64,000 bases of DNA from Parasaccharibacter apium (GCF_002592045.1 NZ_MEJG01000003.1:124001-188000); one strand, 5' to 3'; counted from the first letter of the stretch, positions 19,967 to 29,684 are shown. The notes: generated from the letters alone by a model not told the origin. Made by a program: numbers and translations.

Positions 19967-22900
19967 ACCGTTTCTCCTTGCGTAACAGCCCGTTTCCCCT
20001 TCGGGGCACCACCATGAATCATAGCAAACACACAGGGAACAAACAGTAATGTTGCCACAGTAGCCATCAGCAACCCGCCAATCACCGCCTTCCCTAAAGC
20101 TGCATTGGAGGAATTACTGACGGACATAGGAATCATACCAATCATCATGGCAAGAGCCGTCATTAACACGGGGCGAATACGCTCAAACCCCGCCTCGGAG
20201 GCCGCTAAAATGGCATCGCCATGGTCCTCCAACCGCTCCCGTGCGAAGGCGACCACCAGCACTGCATTAGCTGTTGCGGTACCCATACACATAATCGCCC
20301 CCGTTAAGGCTGGGACGGAGAGGGTCGTATGTGTGAGGAACAAGCTCCACGCAATGCCTCCCAAAGCAGCTGGTAAGGCCATAATAATCACAAACGGGTC
20401 CAACCATGATTGGAAATTAACAACAATAATCAAATAAACCAGCACGATAGAGAGCAACAACCCACCAATGAGCTGAATATAAGCGTTGTTCATCGTCACA
20501 GCTTGCCCACGCACTACCATGCTAGAGCCACGGGGCAAATCTGCCCGCACAGCCTCTACCTCCCGCTTTACAGCCCGCGATAGGCTGCCAAGGTCTATCC
20601 CCTCTGGCGCGACATAAATATCAAAAACCGGCATGATATTATAATGTGAGACCTCAGCAGGCGTGCCTGTCTGCACAATCTGGCTCAAGCCCCCCATAAT
20701 CTGCATGGTCCGGTTTTGCGGGTTGCCATCGCCTTTATCAATCGGCACCTTTTGGAGATCATTAAGCGTCTGCAAATAATTCGCTGGGGCTTGCACATCA
20801 ATCAGCTGCGATGTCCCTTGGGCATTGAGGTAATAAGTCTGCCCCACCTGAGAACTACCCGAGAGGGTCGTCAGCACGTTATAGGCAATATCTTTTTCGG
20901 AAACGCCCGTCCCCAACGCAAAGCTCCGCCGTGCATTGATGAGCATGGTTGGTTGGGTCATCGGCTGTTGAATACTTACATCCACCGCCCCCGGAATCTT
21001 CCGCAGCCGCTGGGCTAAACGGACTGCAAAGGCGTAATTATCCTGCAAATTACGCCCGACAATTTGTACATCAATCGGTGATGGCAGCCCAAAATTGAGG
21101 ATTTTTGCCGTCAAGTCCCCCGGCTGGAAGGTAAAGACCATACCGGGGAAGGCCGTACTCAACGCCTTACGCAACTGTTTGCGGTATGTTGCAACGGGGC
21201 TTTCGGATTCCGCTAATTGGATGGTCACGTCACAATCTTGCGCGCCCGTTGTCGGTGAAGGGACCATAGCCTGATTGATCTGGCTCATCGGCAAACCACA
21301 ATTATTGACAATCAACTTAACTTGGCCGGGCAATGTCTCACGGATTTTCTTCTCTACAAGGCCGCTAAGCTTGGCACTTTCCTCAATACGTGTGCCAATC
21401 GGAGCGCGAAAATGCATCTGCATCGTGCCGGACTTAATCTCCGAGAAAAAATCCTGCCCGACAAACAGTAACAATAATAATGACGATAACGCCCCAGAGA
21501 GAAAAATAATAATAAACCGCTTCCGGTTCGCTAAAGCGCGTAAAAGAGCCTCATGATATAGCTGACGAAATTGCTCAAACCGTGCCTCAAAAGCGTCTTG
21601 AAACCGCCCCAAAATACCGCGCTGCTTCGTTTTATGCTCGGCACTACGTTGCTGCTGTACTTGTGCAGCAAGCAGCCAATTTGCCATGGTTGGCACAAGA
21701 GTTCGGGAAAGAATAAAAGACGCAATCATCGCAAAAATAATTGCCTCTGCCATTGGCATAAACAACCAACCTGAGACGCCCGTTAACTCAAAAAGAGGGA
21801 ACCAAACAATACAAATACAGGTTGTGGAAACAAAGGTTGGAATAACAATTTGGTTCGCAGCATCAATAATAGCCTGCTCTAGCTCTTTACCCATATGCAA
21901 ATGAGCATCGATATTCTCGATCATCACCGTGGCATCATCCACGAGAATGCCCACAGCCAACGCCAGACCACCTAAGGTCATGACATTAATGGACTGCCCA
22001 GCAAGGCTTAGGCAAATTAAAGCCGATAACATCGCTAAGGGAATAGACACCGCCACGATAACGGTCGATCGCCATGAACCAAGAAAGAGCAGTACGGTAA
22101 GGCTTGTTAGGATAGCCGCGGTAATCATCTCCCGCACCACATCCACCACAGATTCCTTCACGAAGCTAGAAGCATCCGTCAGGATGTTCATGCTCGTCCC
22201 CTCTGGCAGGGTTTTTTGAATATCTGGGAGGAGCTTCTTCACACCATCCACGACCTCTAAGGTCGAGGCATTTCCGCTTTTGAGGATGACGATCATCACC
22301 GCCTGTTTCCCTCGTACAAGCACGGCATTTGTCTGCGGGGGGCCACCTTTATGCACCCAGGCAACGTCACGCATATAGATGACCGAGTTGCCTACCTGCT
22401 TAATCGGCATCTTATTAAAAGCCGCAATATCCATGGGGGCAGAATTTGTCCTCACCATGAAATCCATCGGCCCAATTTTCTGATCCCCAGCGGGGAGAAC
22501 AATATTCTGCCGGTTCAACGCGCTGGCGACATCTACTGGGGAGAGCCGATGAGCCAGCAATTTCACGGGGTCGATATCCACCATGATATCCGCTGCCACA
22601 CCACCATAGGGGTTAGGGATGGCCGTCCCAGCGACTGAGACAAGCTCCGGCCTGATGAGGTTGGAGGCCATATTATAGACCTCCGAAGCGGACATATTCG
22701 GGTTATTGACCTGTAAAGTCAGCACGGGGACAGAGGACGCATCCAACGCCAGGATCAAAGGCGGGGTTGCCCCTGTGGGAAGTTGCTTAATCACAGTCTG
22801 CGATACAGAGGTAATTTGCGTCTGCGCAACAGCAGCATCCGTCCCAGGTTGGAAGAATATCTTTACAATACCGCGCCCGTAATAAGAGTTACTCTCTATA

Positions 22901-23142
22901 TGCTCAATGTTATTCACGGTCGCTGTTAAAGCGCGCTCGTAATAATAAACGATACGGCCTGAGACTTCCTCCGGCATTAGCCCGGTATAAGACCAAACAA
23001 CCGCTACAGTGGGAATTTTGATATTAGGGAACACATCAGTCGGTGTTCCCAAAATGGCCTTTACACCAAAAATCACAATGATGATGGACATCACCACAAA
23101 GGTGTAAGGCCGCCGTAACGCCGTTAGAACAATCGCATTCAT
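19963..23142 (-). CDS. RND multidrug/hydrophobe efflux permease (AcrB-like)
   Basis: 1059 residues with the RND plan of 12 membrane helices and two large periplasmic loops. The first helix begins near residue 12. Helix 4 carries the proton-relay pair in GILVDDATVMIENI, matching the Asp-Asp of the hydrophobe/amphiphile exporter (HAE) class rather than the heavy-metal class. It pumps substrates from the periplasm or inner membrane using proton flow. It is the first gene of a permease-adaptor-duct operon. A two-component system 228 bp upstream on the same strand may control it. Confidence 0.93.
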   Translation of the reverse strand: MNAIVLTALRRPYTFVVMSIIIVIFGVKAILGTPTDVFPNIKIPTVAVVWSYTGLMPEEVSGRIVYYYERALTATVNNIEHIESNSYYGRGIVKIFFQPGTDAAVAQTQITSVSQTVIKQLPTGATPPLILALDASSVPVLTLQVNNPNMSASEVYNMASNLIRPELVSVAGTAIPNPYGGVAADIMVDIDPVKLLAHRLSPVDVASALNRQNIVLPAGDQKIGPMDFMVRTNSAPMDIAAFNKMPIKQVGNSVIYMRDVAWVHKGGPPQTNAVLVRGKQAVMIVILKSGNASTLEVVDGVKKLLPDIQKTLPEGTSMNILTDASSFVKESVVDVVREMITAAILTSLTVLLFLGSWRSTVIVAVSIPLAMLSALICLSLAGQSINVMTLGGLALAVGILVDDATVMIENIDAHLHMGKELEQAIIDAANQIVIPTFVSTTCICIVWFPLFELTGVSGWLFMPMAEAIIFAMIASFILSRTLVPTMANWLLAAQVQQQRSAEHKTKQRGILGRFQDAFEARFEQFRQLYHEALLRALANRKRFIIIFLSGALSSLLLLLFVGQDFFSEIKSGTMQMHFRAPIGTRIEESAKLSGLVEKKIRETLPGQVKLIVNNCGLPMSQINQAMVPSPTTGAQDCDVTIQLAESESPVATYRKQLRKALSTAFPGMVFTFQPGDLTAKILNFGLPSPIDVQIVGRNLQDNYAFAVRLAQRLRKIPGAVDVSIQQPMTQPTMLINARRSFALGTGVSEKDIAYNVLTTLSGSSQVGQTYYLNAQGTSQLIDVQAPANYLQTLNDLQKVPIDKGDGNPQNRTMQIMGGLSQIVQTGTPAEVSHYNIMPVFDIYVAPEGIDLGSLSRAVKREVEAVRADLPRGSSMVVRGQAVTMNNAYIQLIGGLLLSIVLVYLIIVVNFQSWLDPFVIIMALPAALGGIAWSLFLTHTTLSVPALTGAIMCMGTATANAVLVVAFARERLEDHGDAILAASEAGFERIRPVLMTALAMMIGMIPMSVSNSSNAALGKAVIGGLLMATVATLLFVPCVFAMIHGGAPKGKRAVTQGETV

Positions 23143-23264
23143 ACGGCTAACTCACTTACGCCCTTCATTATGTCAGAGAAAGCATCCATCTCTTTTTTCA
23201 TCATTCGGGGCAATATCTTTCTCCACCGGGTCACATTTGAGCAGATTTTATCCTACAGGCAGAG

Positions 23265-23270
23265 ATTATA
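23265..23270 (-). promoter_or_regulatory. -10 element upstream of the RND operon
   Basis: A perfect TATAAT lies on the minus strand in the 227-bp gap between the histidine kinase stop and the permease ATG, 123 bp before that ATG. The -35 at 17-18 bp is poor and AT-rich, which would suit activation by a regulator such as the adjacent response regulator. That link is inference. Confidence 0.45.
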
Positions 23271-23286
23271 ACGGGACAAGTTAAAG

Positions 23287-23310
23287 AAAAAATCCTTTTC
23301 ATCTGAAAAG
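23287..23310 (-). terminator. Terminator after the histidine kinase gene
   Basis: A 6-bp stem (CTTTTC/GAAAAG, 4-nt loop) lies 60 bp after the kinase stop and is followed on the minus strand by six U residues. The stem is AT-rich, so termination is probably incomplete. Confidence 0.5.
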
Positions 23311-23369
23311 ATTTTTACATAACACGATTACGTTATCTCCAACACGCCTCCTTCATATATCGCCATATT

Positions 23370-24824
23370 TCAGGCAAGCCGATCCCCCTCCGTCACGGAT
23401 GGAAAAATAAGACGAAATACAGTCCCACTTACCACATCTTCTTCATTATTTTCTTCAATCACCAATCGGGCTTCATGCAAACAGACAATCGCTGCTACTA
23501 AGCTGAGACCAAGGCCACTCCCAGGGATATGACGGCTTTTATCCGCACGGTAAAAGCGGCCCATCACCGCACTGCGCTCCTCCACAGCAATACCGACACC
23601 TGTATCACGCACCTCAAACCACGGCTCCTGTAGCTCATTACAGCCGGCTCGCAATGTAATGCGCCCTCCTGCCTCGGTAAATTTAAGAGCATTATCCAGC
23701 AAATTCGCCAAAACTTCATTCAATAAATCTGCATCCCCCCATAAAGAGACTGGCCCTTCATGCGGGACAACAAAGAGGGATAAACCTTGCATCTCCGCTA
23801 TTGGCTCGTACAAATCAGCCATATCCATAATCAAAGGCACAACATCCATTTGCTGGAAGCCCGCCCGCCGCTGGCCTGTCTCAATCTCACCAATCCGCAA
23901 TAACGCCGTGATGATGGAGAAACATTGCTCCAAATCGCGCTGGCATAGCCCCATCGCACGCTCAAAACGCTCTTTATCCTCTATGGAGGGATCCAAACTC
24001 TGCGCCACAGCATTGACGCGATCTAAGCGCGCTTGCACGCGCGCTAGAGGGGTGCGGAGGTCATGAGCGATATCATTACCCACATCGCGCATCTCCCCCA
24101 TAAGCTGCTCTAGCCTATCCAGCATACGGTTTACCGAGCCTGCGAGACGGTCTAGCTCATCATGCCCGCGCCCAACAGGTAAACGCTCACGCATTTGGCC
24201 TTTCATAATTTGCTCAATAGAGGAGTGCATTTTGGTAATGCGCCCCAAGGCCCTGCGGCTAAGGACCATCCCCGCTAACAACGCGAACAGCACCACCGGC
24301 ACCATCGCAAATAAAGCTGAACGCTGCGCAACCTGCCATAGCTCGTTGATCATATGACGGGAGCGACCTAGCACTAAAAGCCGCGTCCGCCCCGGCTGCA
24401 TCCCTGGGACTTCCACCACCAAAAAACGCATGACTGTAACGCTATGGTCTGGCAACACAAAGGAGAGCTTCTGCATGGTCGGGCCAAATTTCAGCCCTGC
24501 GGGCCATGCCTTCATATCCCCCGCTATAGGGTGACGATTTTTATCAAACAACGCTGCGGCATTGAGGAAAACACGCAACTCACTCGTGCTGCGCTCCTTC
24601 AAGCGGACCTCAAGATCACCCGGGGCTTCCTGCATTAAAACCGAGGCCGAACGCCGCAATAAATCATCAGTGCGGAGCTTCTCATAGGTGCTGATCTGCC
24701 CATAGAGCAAAACCAACTCCAACAGCATCCCCAACACGATGATGCCAACCAGCCCTAAAGTCAGCCTAAAGGCCGCCGTGCGGAAAAGGTCACTCCGGGA
24801 CACGCAAACAGAACCCCGCCCCAC
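23370..24824 (-). CDS. Sensor histidine kinase (HAMP, HisKA, HATPase)
   Basis: About 484 residues from a GTG at 24824; another GTG at 24803 would reduce the overlap with the regulator gene from 35 to 14 bp. A membrane helix near residues 20-42, a periplasmic sensor segment of about 130 residues and a second helix near 172-192 precede a HAMP segment. The phosphoacceptor is in NDIAHDLRTPLARV. The N box (NLLDNALKFTEAGG) and G boxes (DTGVGI, GSGLGLSL) form the ATPase domain. It should phosphorylate the regulator encoded just upstream. The stimulus is unknown. Confidence 0.93.
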   Translation of the reverse strand: MGRGSVCVSRSDLFRTAAFRLTLGLVGIIVLGMLLELVLLYGQISTYEKLRTDDLLRRSASVLMQEAPGDLEVRLKERSTSELRVFLNAAALFDKNRHPIAGDMKAWPAGLKFGPTMQKLSFVLPDHSVTVMRFLVVEVPGMQPGRTRLLVLGRSRHMINELWQVAQRSALFAMVPVVLFALLAGMVLSRRALGRITKMHSSIEQIMKGQMRERLPVGRGHDELDRLAGSVNRMLDRLEQLMGEMRDVGNDIAHDLRTPLARVQARLDRVNAVAQSLDPSIEDKERFERAMGLCQRDLEQCFSIITALLRIGEIETGQRRAGFQQMDVVPLIMDMADLYEPIAEMQGLSLFVVPHEGPVSLWGDADLLNEVLANLLDNALKFTEAGGRITLRAGCNELQEPWFEVRDTGVGIAVEERSAVMGRFYRADKSRHIPGSGLGLSLVAAIVCLHEARLVIEENNEEDVVSGTVFRLIFPSVTEGDRLA

Positions 24825-25545
24825 GAATGCTTTGGATTAAAGGCTCATCCCCCTCTTTATCCACCTTACGGCGCAATTTACCGATATGCACATCCACCAA
24901 ATTTGTCCGTGGGACGAAGCGGTAATTCCACACATCCTCAAGCAACATTGTCCGGGTAAGGACAGTATTAGGCCGGCGCATCATATATTCCAGCAAGCGG
25001 AACTCACGCGGCAATAGGTCAATCTCCCGGCCCTCGCGCCGGACACGCCGCTCTAACAGGTCCATCTCCAACGGCCCTAACTTCAACATAGACGTCCGCC
25101 CATAAATAGGCCGCCTCAATAGGGCCTCTAGCCGTGCGGCTAATTCCTCCATCACAAAAGGCTTCGTCAGATAATCATCACCGCCCGCTTTAAGCCCGCT
25201 AATACGATCATCTACCGCCGATAACGCCGAGAGGACTAAGACAGGCATTGTCATCCCCTGCTCACGCAGCGTCTCTAAGACACTCAACCCATCAAGCCCC
25301 GGTAACATACGGTCCATCACCAAAAGGTCATGCTCGCCTGTTCGGGCCATCTCTAAGCCTTCTGGGCCTGTAGACGCGCGTTTCACGACATAACCACGCC
25401 CGCGTAAATCCTCTACAATCTCTTCTGCGAGGCTATCATCATCTTCTACCAAGAGAAGATTTACCGGCGTTTGGTTTTCCCCCTCACGGTGGGTTTCGCT
25501 AGGCCAGGGTTGCCGTTCGTTCTTTTTCAATGTCGTCTCTGCCAT
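24790..25545 (-). CDS. OmpR-family response regulator
   Basis: 251 residues. The receiver domain has the acidic pair in LLLVEDDDS, the phosphoacceptor D78 in LLVMDRMLPG and the lysine in YLTKPF. The C-terminal winged helix is OmpR-type (LLPREFRLLEYMMRRPNTVLT, RTNLVDVHIGKLRRKVD). About 28 polar residues precede the receiver domain, which is longer than usual. The gene starts 44 bp after the YhiN-like gene, so one transcript may carry all four genes from 27443 to 23370. The RND operon just downstream is the obvious candidate target. Confidence 0.93.
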   Translation of the reverse strand: MAETTLKKNERQPWPSETHREGENQTPVNLLLVEDDDSLAEEIVEDLRGRGYVVKRASTGPEGLEMARTGEHDLLVMDRMLPGLDGLSVLETLREQGMTMPVLVLSALSAVDDRISGLKAGGDDYLTKPFVMEELAARLEALLRRPIYGRTSMLKLGPLEMDLLERRVRREGREIDLLPREFRLLEYMMRRPNTVLTRTMLLEDVWNYRFVPRTNLVDVHIGKLRRKVDKEGDEPLIQSIRGAGFCLRVPE

Positions 25546-25589
25546 CGGTTATATGCTCTCTATTAGGCAATGTACCATCATTCTCACCC

Positions 25590-26774
25590 TCATACACTAG
25601 CTCGCTCTGCCGCAGCCTGTCCTGCTGCCGCACCACTCGCCCATGCCCATTGGAAGTTATAGCCCCCCAACCAGCCCGTTACATCCACCGCTTCCCCTAC
25701 AATATAAAGCCCCGGCACAGAGCATGCCTCCATCGTTTGGGAGGACAGGTCCCGCGTATCCACCCCTCCCCGCATGACCTCCGCCTTAGCATACCCTTCC
25801 GTACTGCTCGGCCTTATCACCCAATCTGCCACATAGTTTGCTAAAGCACGCACAGATTTTGCGGGCTGTTCTGCCAAGGGACGTCCATCCATCCGCCCAT
25901 GAATAAGATATCGTGCTAGACGTGCAGGCAAGGCCTCCACCAAAGCCGCAGCATGGGCCTTGGGCCGTTTCTGGCTGATAGTCCGCATCATCTCATACAC
26001 ATCTCGACCGGGAAGAAGATTAAGACGCACAGCCTCGCCCCTCTCCCACCATGAAGAAATCTGTAAAATCGCAGGGCCAGACACACCCCGATGCGTAAAG
26101 ACCATACCCCCCGTAAAGCAGGGTTTTTTCCGCCCCATAAGAGACACCGTAACAGGCAAAGACACACCGGCAAGTTCCGGCTGGGCCTCAGCCAAACAAA
26201 AGGGCACTAAGGCTGGAGCCGGTGCAACCACACGCAACCCAAAACGCTGCGCGATGCGTAAAGAGAAGTCCGTTGCCCCTAATTTTGGCAAAGCCAACCC
26301 TCCGGTTGCCAAAATCACCGCCCGCGCCTGCAGCACACCCTGCACGGTCTCCACCGCAAAAACATGGCCATCATGCGCGACATCCCGCACCACACAACCA
26401 AGCTGAAAACGCACATGCGCGGCACGACATTCAGCCTCCAACATTGTGACAATCTGCCGGGCAGATTCATCACAAAAAAGCTGACCATCTTCCTTCTCAT
26501 GCCAGCTTATCTTGTGTGCTTCCACCAAAGCCAAAAAATCTTGAGGGCGATAACGCGCTAGGGCTGAGCGGCAAAAATGCGGATTTTCGGAGCGATAATA
26601 CCTCCAATCTGCCTTAATGTTCGTAAAATTACACCGCCCCCCGCCAGAAATCAGAATCTTCCGCCCCGGCTGCTCTGCATGATCCAGCACAAGGACGCGC
26701 GCACCCTTTTGCCCTGCATGAGCAGCGGCCATCATCCCCGCTGCACCAGCCCCTATGACGATAACATCCCACAT
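25590..26774 (-). CDS. NAD(P)/FAD-dependent oxidoreductase, YhiN/HI0933 family
   Basis: 394 residues. The N-terminal Rossmann motif is GAGAAGMMAAAHAGQKGARVLVLDH, followed by the family signature KILISGGGRCNFTN. A second nucleotide segment (VILATGGLALPKLGAT) and a C-terminal FAD closure (GEAVDVTGWLGGYNFQWAWASG) complete the fold. HI0933-like flavoproteins have no well-established role in most bacteria, so the substrate is unknown. The ATG directly follows the GST stop (TGAATG), which suggests coupling. Confidence 0.9.
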   Translation of the reverse strand: MWDVIVIGAGAAGMMAAAHAGQKGARVLVLDHAEQPGRKILISGGGRCNFTNIKADWRYYRSENPHFCRSALARYRPQDFLALVEAHKISWHEKEDGQLFCDESARQIVTMLEAECRAAHVRFQLGCVVRDVAHDGHVFAVETVQGVLQARAVILATGGLALPKLGATDFSLRIAQRFGLRVVAPAPALVPFCLAEAQPELAGVSLPVTVSLMGRKKPCFTGGMVFTHRGVSGPAILQISSWWERGEAVRLNLLPGRDVYEMMRTISQKRPKAHAAALVEALPARLARYLIHGRMDGRPLAEQPAKSVRALANYVADWVIRPSSTEGYAKAEVMRGGVDTRDLSSQTMEACSVPGLYIVGEAVDVTGWLGGYNFQWAWASGAAAGQAAAERASV

Positions 26775-27443
26775 TCAAAAATCGAGATCCGCATAATGTG
26801 CAGGCGGGGTAACGCCACTCACACGATCGCTCAATAAATCCCGAAAACAAGGGCGTGATTTAATACGAGCATACCAATCCCGCACACAAGGGGCTGCACG
26901 CCAATCAATATCACCTAGAAAATCCAACGCAGATAAATGTGACGCAGCAATAAAATCCGCCGCAGAGAGTATAGCCCCTCCCAACCAAGTGCGTGTCTCA
27001 GCAAGATAGCCGATATAATCTAAATGGAAGCGAAGATTTTTATAGCCAGCTTGTAGAATATTCCCATCTGGATGGCCCTGCCCAAAAAGGCGTTTTTCTA
27101 CCTTCTCTCCCACCAAATTTACTGTAACTTCTTGTTGGAAAAGTCTCTCAAACCAATCCACTAAACGGCGTATCTCAACGCGCTCCCCCATTGTCCGCCC
27201 CAATAGCGGCGTATCGGGATAAGCATCCTCCAAATACTCAGCAATAACCCGCGAACCAGGTACGACAATACCGTTATCTTCTACCAAGACAGGGACTTCC
27301 CCTGCGGGATTTAACTTATGGAAGGATTCATTTTGCTCCCACGTCTTTTCTACGACAAGCTCAAAGGGCAAGCCTTTCTCTGTCAACATAAGACGTACAA
27401 AACGCGATTGCGGAGAGAGGGGTAAGTGATGCAATATACGCAT
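26775..27443 (-). CDS. Glutathione S-transferase family protein
   Basis: 222 residues. The N-terminal thioredoxin-like domain (RILHHLPLSPQSRFVRLMLTEKG) carries serines in the catalytic loop and the cis-proline segment EVPVLVEDNG. The SRVIAEYLED segment binds the glutathione gamma-glutamyl group in relatives. An all-helical C-terminal domain follows (SAADFIAASHLSALDFLGD). Alphaproteobacterial proteins of this group can be glutathione transferases or thiol-transfer enzymes; the substrate cannot be assigned. It is probably the first gene of the operon with the YhiN-like protein. Confidence 0.85.
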   Translation of the reverse strand: MRILHHLPLSPQSRFVRLMLTEKGLPFELVVEKTWEQNESFHKLNPAGEVPVLVEDNGIVVPGSRVIAEYLEDAYPDTPLLGRTMGERVEIRRLVDWFERLFQQEVTVNLVGEKVEKRLFGQGHPDGNILQAGYKNLRFHLDYIGYLAETRTWLGGAILSAADFIAASHLSALDFLGDIDWRAAPCVRDWYARIKSRPCFRDLLSDRVSGVTPPAHYADLDF

Positions 27444-27527
27444 ATGTCTTTCCTAATGCATTTTTATGCTATGGACCATTAAAAGACACTCCATAATTCT
27501 GACAAACAGCCAGGTGACCCCAGCTTC

Positions 27528-28304
27528 ATGTCCAACCCGTCAGCATCTCAGCCACTTCATCCATCAGATGCGCCTTCAGTGCAAGCCTCAACACAAACCC
27601 GCATGACCATTCGTGCTCGTGGTCGCTCCTTCCTCGCACTTATTCTCTCACCAGAAGCCCCTCTTAAAGACTGGCTCGCTGGGCTAGATAATCATATGCA
27701 ACGGGCGGCTGGGTTCTTTAACCGTCAGCCAATCATTCTGGACCTCAGCTTACTAGACGAACACACTGAAGGCCTTGCAGAGTTTCAACAAGAGCTCCGC
27801 CAACGCCATATTCATCTTATCGGCATAGAAGGGGCTGACCGCCACTGGCAAGCCCTACAAACATGGGAATGGCCTATCGAGCTCCAAGGCGGCCGCCCCA
27901 GCGGGCCCGTCCAACTCCCCAAAGCGGAAGAAGAAACCCCACCTCTTAACCCGATAAAAGAACCCCTCATCATCAACCGCCCCGTACGCTCTGGGCAGTC
28001 TATCCAAAACCCTGATGGTGATGTCATTATTTTGGGGCCAGTCTCCTCTGGGGCGGAAATTATCGCTGGTGGGTCCATCCATGTTTATGGCCCCTTACGT
28101 GGGCGCGCCATTGCGGGGGTAGATGGTCGCCCACAAGCGCGCATCTATACCACCAAAATGGAAGCCGAACTGCTCGCTATTGATGGCTTCTACATGGTCG
28201 CAGAAGAAATGCCCAGCGAGCCTATTGGACAAGCATCACAAGTTTACCTGGAAGAAGAACGTTTAAAAATCGTCCCCCTGCAAACACCACCCATAAAAGG
28301 CTAG
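27528..28304 (+). CDS. minC: Septum site-determining protein MinC
   Basis: 258 residues. The N-terminal domain (about 24-125) binds FtsZ in the family. The C-terminal beta-helix domain has the diagnostic VRSGQSIQNPDGDVIILGPV and GAEIIAGGSIHVYGPLRGRA, which binds MinD and dimerises. A proline-rich linker near 130-155 joins them. MinC blocks Z-ring formation away from midcell. It precedes minD by 181 bp, an unusually wide gap that contains a promoter. The gene starts divergently from the GST gene. Confidence 0.95.
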   Translation: MSNPSASQPLHPSDAPSVQASTQTRMTIRARGRSFLALILSPEAPLKDWLAGLDNHMQRAAGFFNRQPIILDLSLLDEHTEGLAEFQQELRQRHIHLIGIEGADRHWQALQTWEWPIELQGGRPSGPVQLPKAEEETPPLNPIKEPLIINRPVRSGQSIQNPDGDVIILGPVSSGAEIIAGGSIHVYGPLRGRAIAGVDGRPQARIYTTKMEAELLAIDGFYMVAEEMPSEPIGQASQVYLEEERLKIVPLQTPPIKG

Positions 28305-28404
28305 TATTTTTACCTTTATGAAAGGAATTTTACTTATTTTTGTACAAAGCGTCTTATCAATTTCTAAAGACCACTATAGAGTATGGATATAAGGAGAAGG
28401 GTTA

Positions 28405-28413
28405 TGCTATAAT
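28405..28413 (+). promoter_or_regulatory. Extended -10 promoter for minD-minE
   Basis: TGC followed directly by a perfect TATAAT (28408-28413) lies 73 bp before the minD ATG. This is a full extended -10 element and needs no strong -35; none is visible. A short TATATG/CATATA hairpin (28429-28443) falls in the leader. minDE can therefore probably be transcribed apart from minC. Confidence 0.6.
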
Positions 28414-28485
28414 CCCTCCATTGTTCTGTATATGTTTCATATAACACTGGGCTAATAAGCCACTATTTGGAAGGCTGGGGACTTC

Positions 28486-29301
28486 ATGGCAAAGATCGTT
28501 GTTGTTACATCCGGTAAAGGGGGCGTTGGTAAAACGACAACGACAGCCGCCCTAGGTGCCGCCTTGGCGCGTAGCGGACAGAATGTGGCTGTAGTCGATT
28601 TTGACGTTGGGTTGCGTAATCTTGACCTCATCATGGGGGTGGAACGCCGGGTCGTTTTCGATTTGATCAATGTCATCCAGGGGGAAGCAACCCTCACCCA
28701 GGCCCTCATTCGCGATAAACGCTGCGAGACCCTCTCCATCCTCCCAGCCTCCCAAACACGCGATAAAGACGCCCTCACCGCCGATGGCGTCGCCCGCGTC
28801 ATGCAGGAATTGCAAGAACGTTTTGACTGGATCCTCTGTGACAGTCCAGCAGGGATTGAGCGCGGGGCACAATTAGCGATGCACCATGCTGACCATGCGG
28901 TTATCGTCACAAACCCAGAGGTCAGCTCTGTACGTGATTCCGACCGTATTATCGGGATGTTAGATAGCCAAACAGCCCGTGCAAAACAGGGTGAAACGGT
29001 AGAAAAACACCTCCTCGTAACACGTTACGACCCCAGCCGTGCGGCCCGTGGAGAGATGCTCAGTGTAGAGGATGTGGTGGGTATCCTCTCCTTGCCACTT
29101 CTTGGCGTTGTGCCAGAGAGTGAAGATGTCCTTAAAGCCTCCAACGTAGGGGCCCCTGTAACCCTTGCTTCCCCAGAAAGTGCCCCTGCCGCTGCTTATT
29201 TTGAGGCTGTAGAACGGCTTAAAGGCAAGGACATCCCTGTTAATATTCCCACAGAAAAACGTGGCCTGTTTGACCGTATCTTCAAAAAGAGGGGCTCATG
29301 A
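28486..29301 (+). CDS. minD: Septum site-determining ATPase MinD
   Basis: 271 residues. The deviant Walker A is SGKGGVGKTT at residues 9-18, with the signature Lys11 and Lys16. The switch regions VVDFDVGLRNLD and CDSPAGIERGAQ are intact. The C-terminal amphipathic membrane-binding helix is FDRIFKKRG. MinD binds membrane as an ATP dimer and recruits MinC, and MinE stimulates its ATPase. It overlaps minE by 4 bp (ATGA). Confidence 0.98.
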   Translation: MAKIVVVTSGKGGVGKTTTTAALGAALARSGQNVAVVDFDVGLRNLDLIMGVERRVVFDLINVIQGEATLTQALIRDKRCETLSILPASQTRDKDALTADGVARVMQELQERFDWILCDSPAGIERGAQLAMHHADHAVIVTNPEVSSVRDSDRIIGMLDSQTARAKQGETVEKHLLVTRYDPSRAARGEMLSVEDVVGILSLPLLGVVPESEDVLKASNVGAPVTLASPESAPAAAYFEAVERLKGKDIPVNIPTEKRGLFDRIFKKRGS

Positions 29302-29606
29302 GTTTTCTGGATAGCTTCTTTAACAAAAAACGCCCCGCTACGAGCAGTAATGTCGCACGGGACCGTTTGCAGATTCTTCTTGCGCATGAACGCCAAGCAC
29401 AAGCTGGGGGGGATTCCACGCTCTTGCGTACCCTCCATGCTGAAATCCTCGAAGTACTGGCACGCCATGTCTCTGTGGATGAAGATAATGTTCGCGTAAA
29501 ACTCGATAGAGGGCAGAAATGCTCCAAATTGGAGATTGATATCCAAGTCCCCCAAAGTGGTTTGCGCGCTCAGGTCTCCACCGTCACCCCTAATGACGAG
29601 CTTTAA
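29298..29606 (+). CDS. minE: Cell division topological specificity factor MinE
   Basis: 102 residues, slightly longer than the 88 of Escherichia coli. The N-terminal membrane and MinD-interacting helix (MSFLDSFFNKKRPATSSNVARDRLQILLAHE) and the dimerisation domain (LHAEILEVLARHVSVDEDNVRVKL) are recognisable. MinE sets the position of MinCD. A strong terminator follows 30 bp downstream. Confidence 0.96.
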   Translation: MSFLDSFFNKKRPATSSNVARDRLQILLAHERQAQAGGDSTLLRTLHAEILEVLARHVSVDEDNVRVKLDRGQKCSKLEIDIQVPQSGLRAQVSTVTPNDEL

Positions 29607-29635
29607 GCGCGTTATTCAACTATGGCTATCATGCA

Positions 29636-29665
29636 GGCGGAGCCTTTGCTCCGCCGCTGGTTTTT
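29636..29665 (+). terminator. Intrinsic terminator after minE
   Basis: An 8-bp GC-rich stem (GGCGGAGC/GCTCCGCC, CTTT loop) is followed after 5 bases by five T residues. It lies between the convergent minE and PiuC-like genes. Confidence 0.85.
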
Positions 29666-29684
29666 AGAGCCTAAACGCTGTCTT

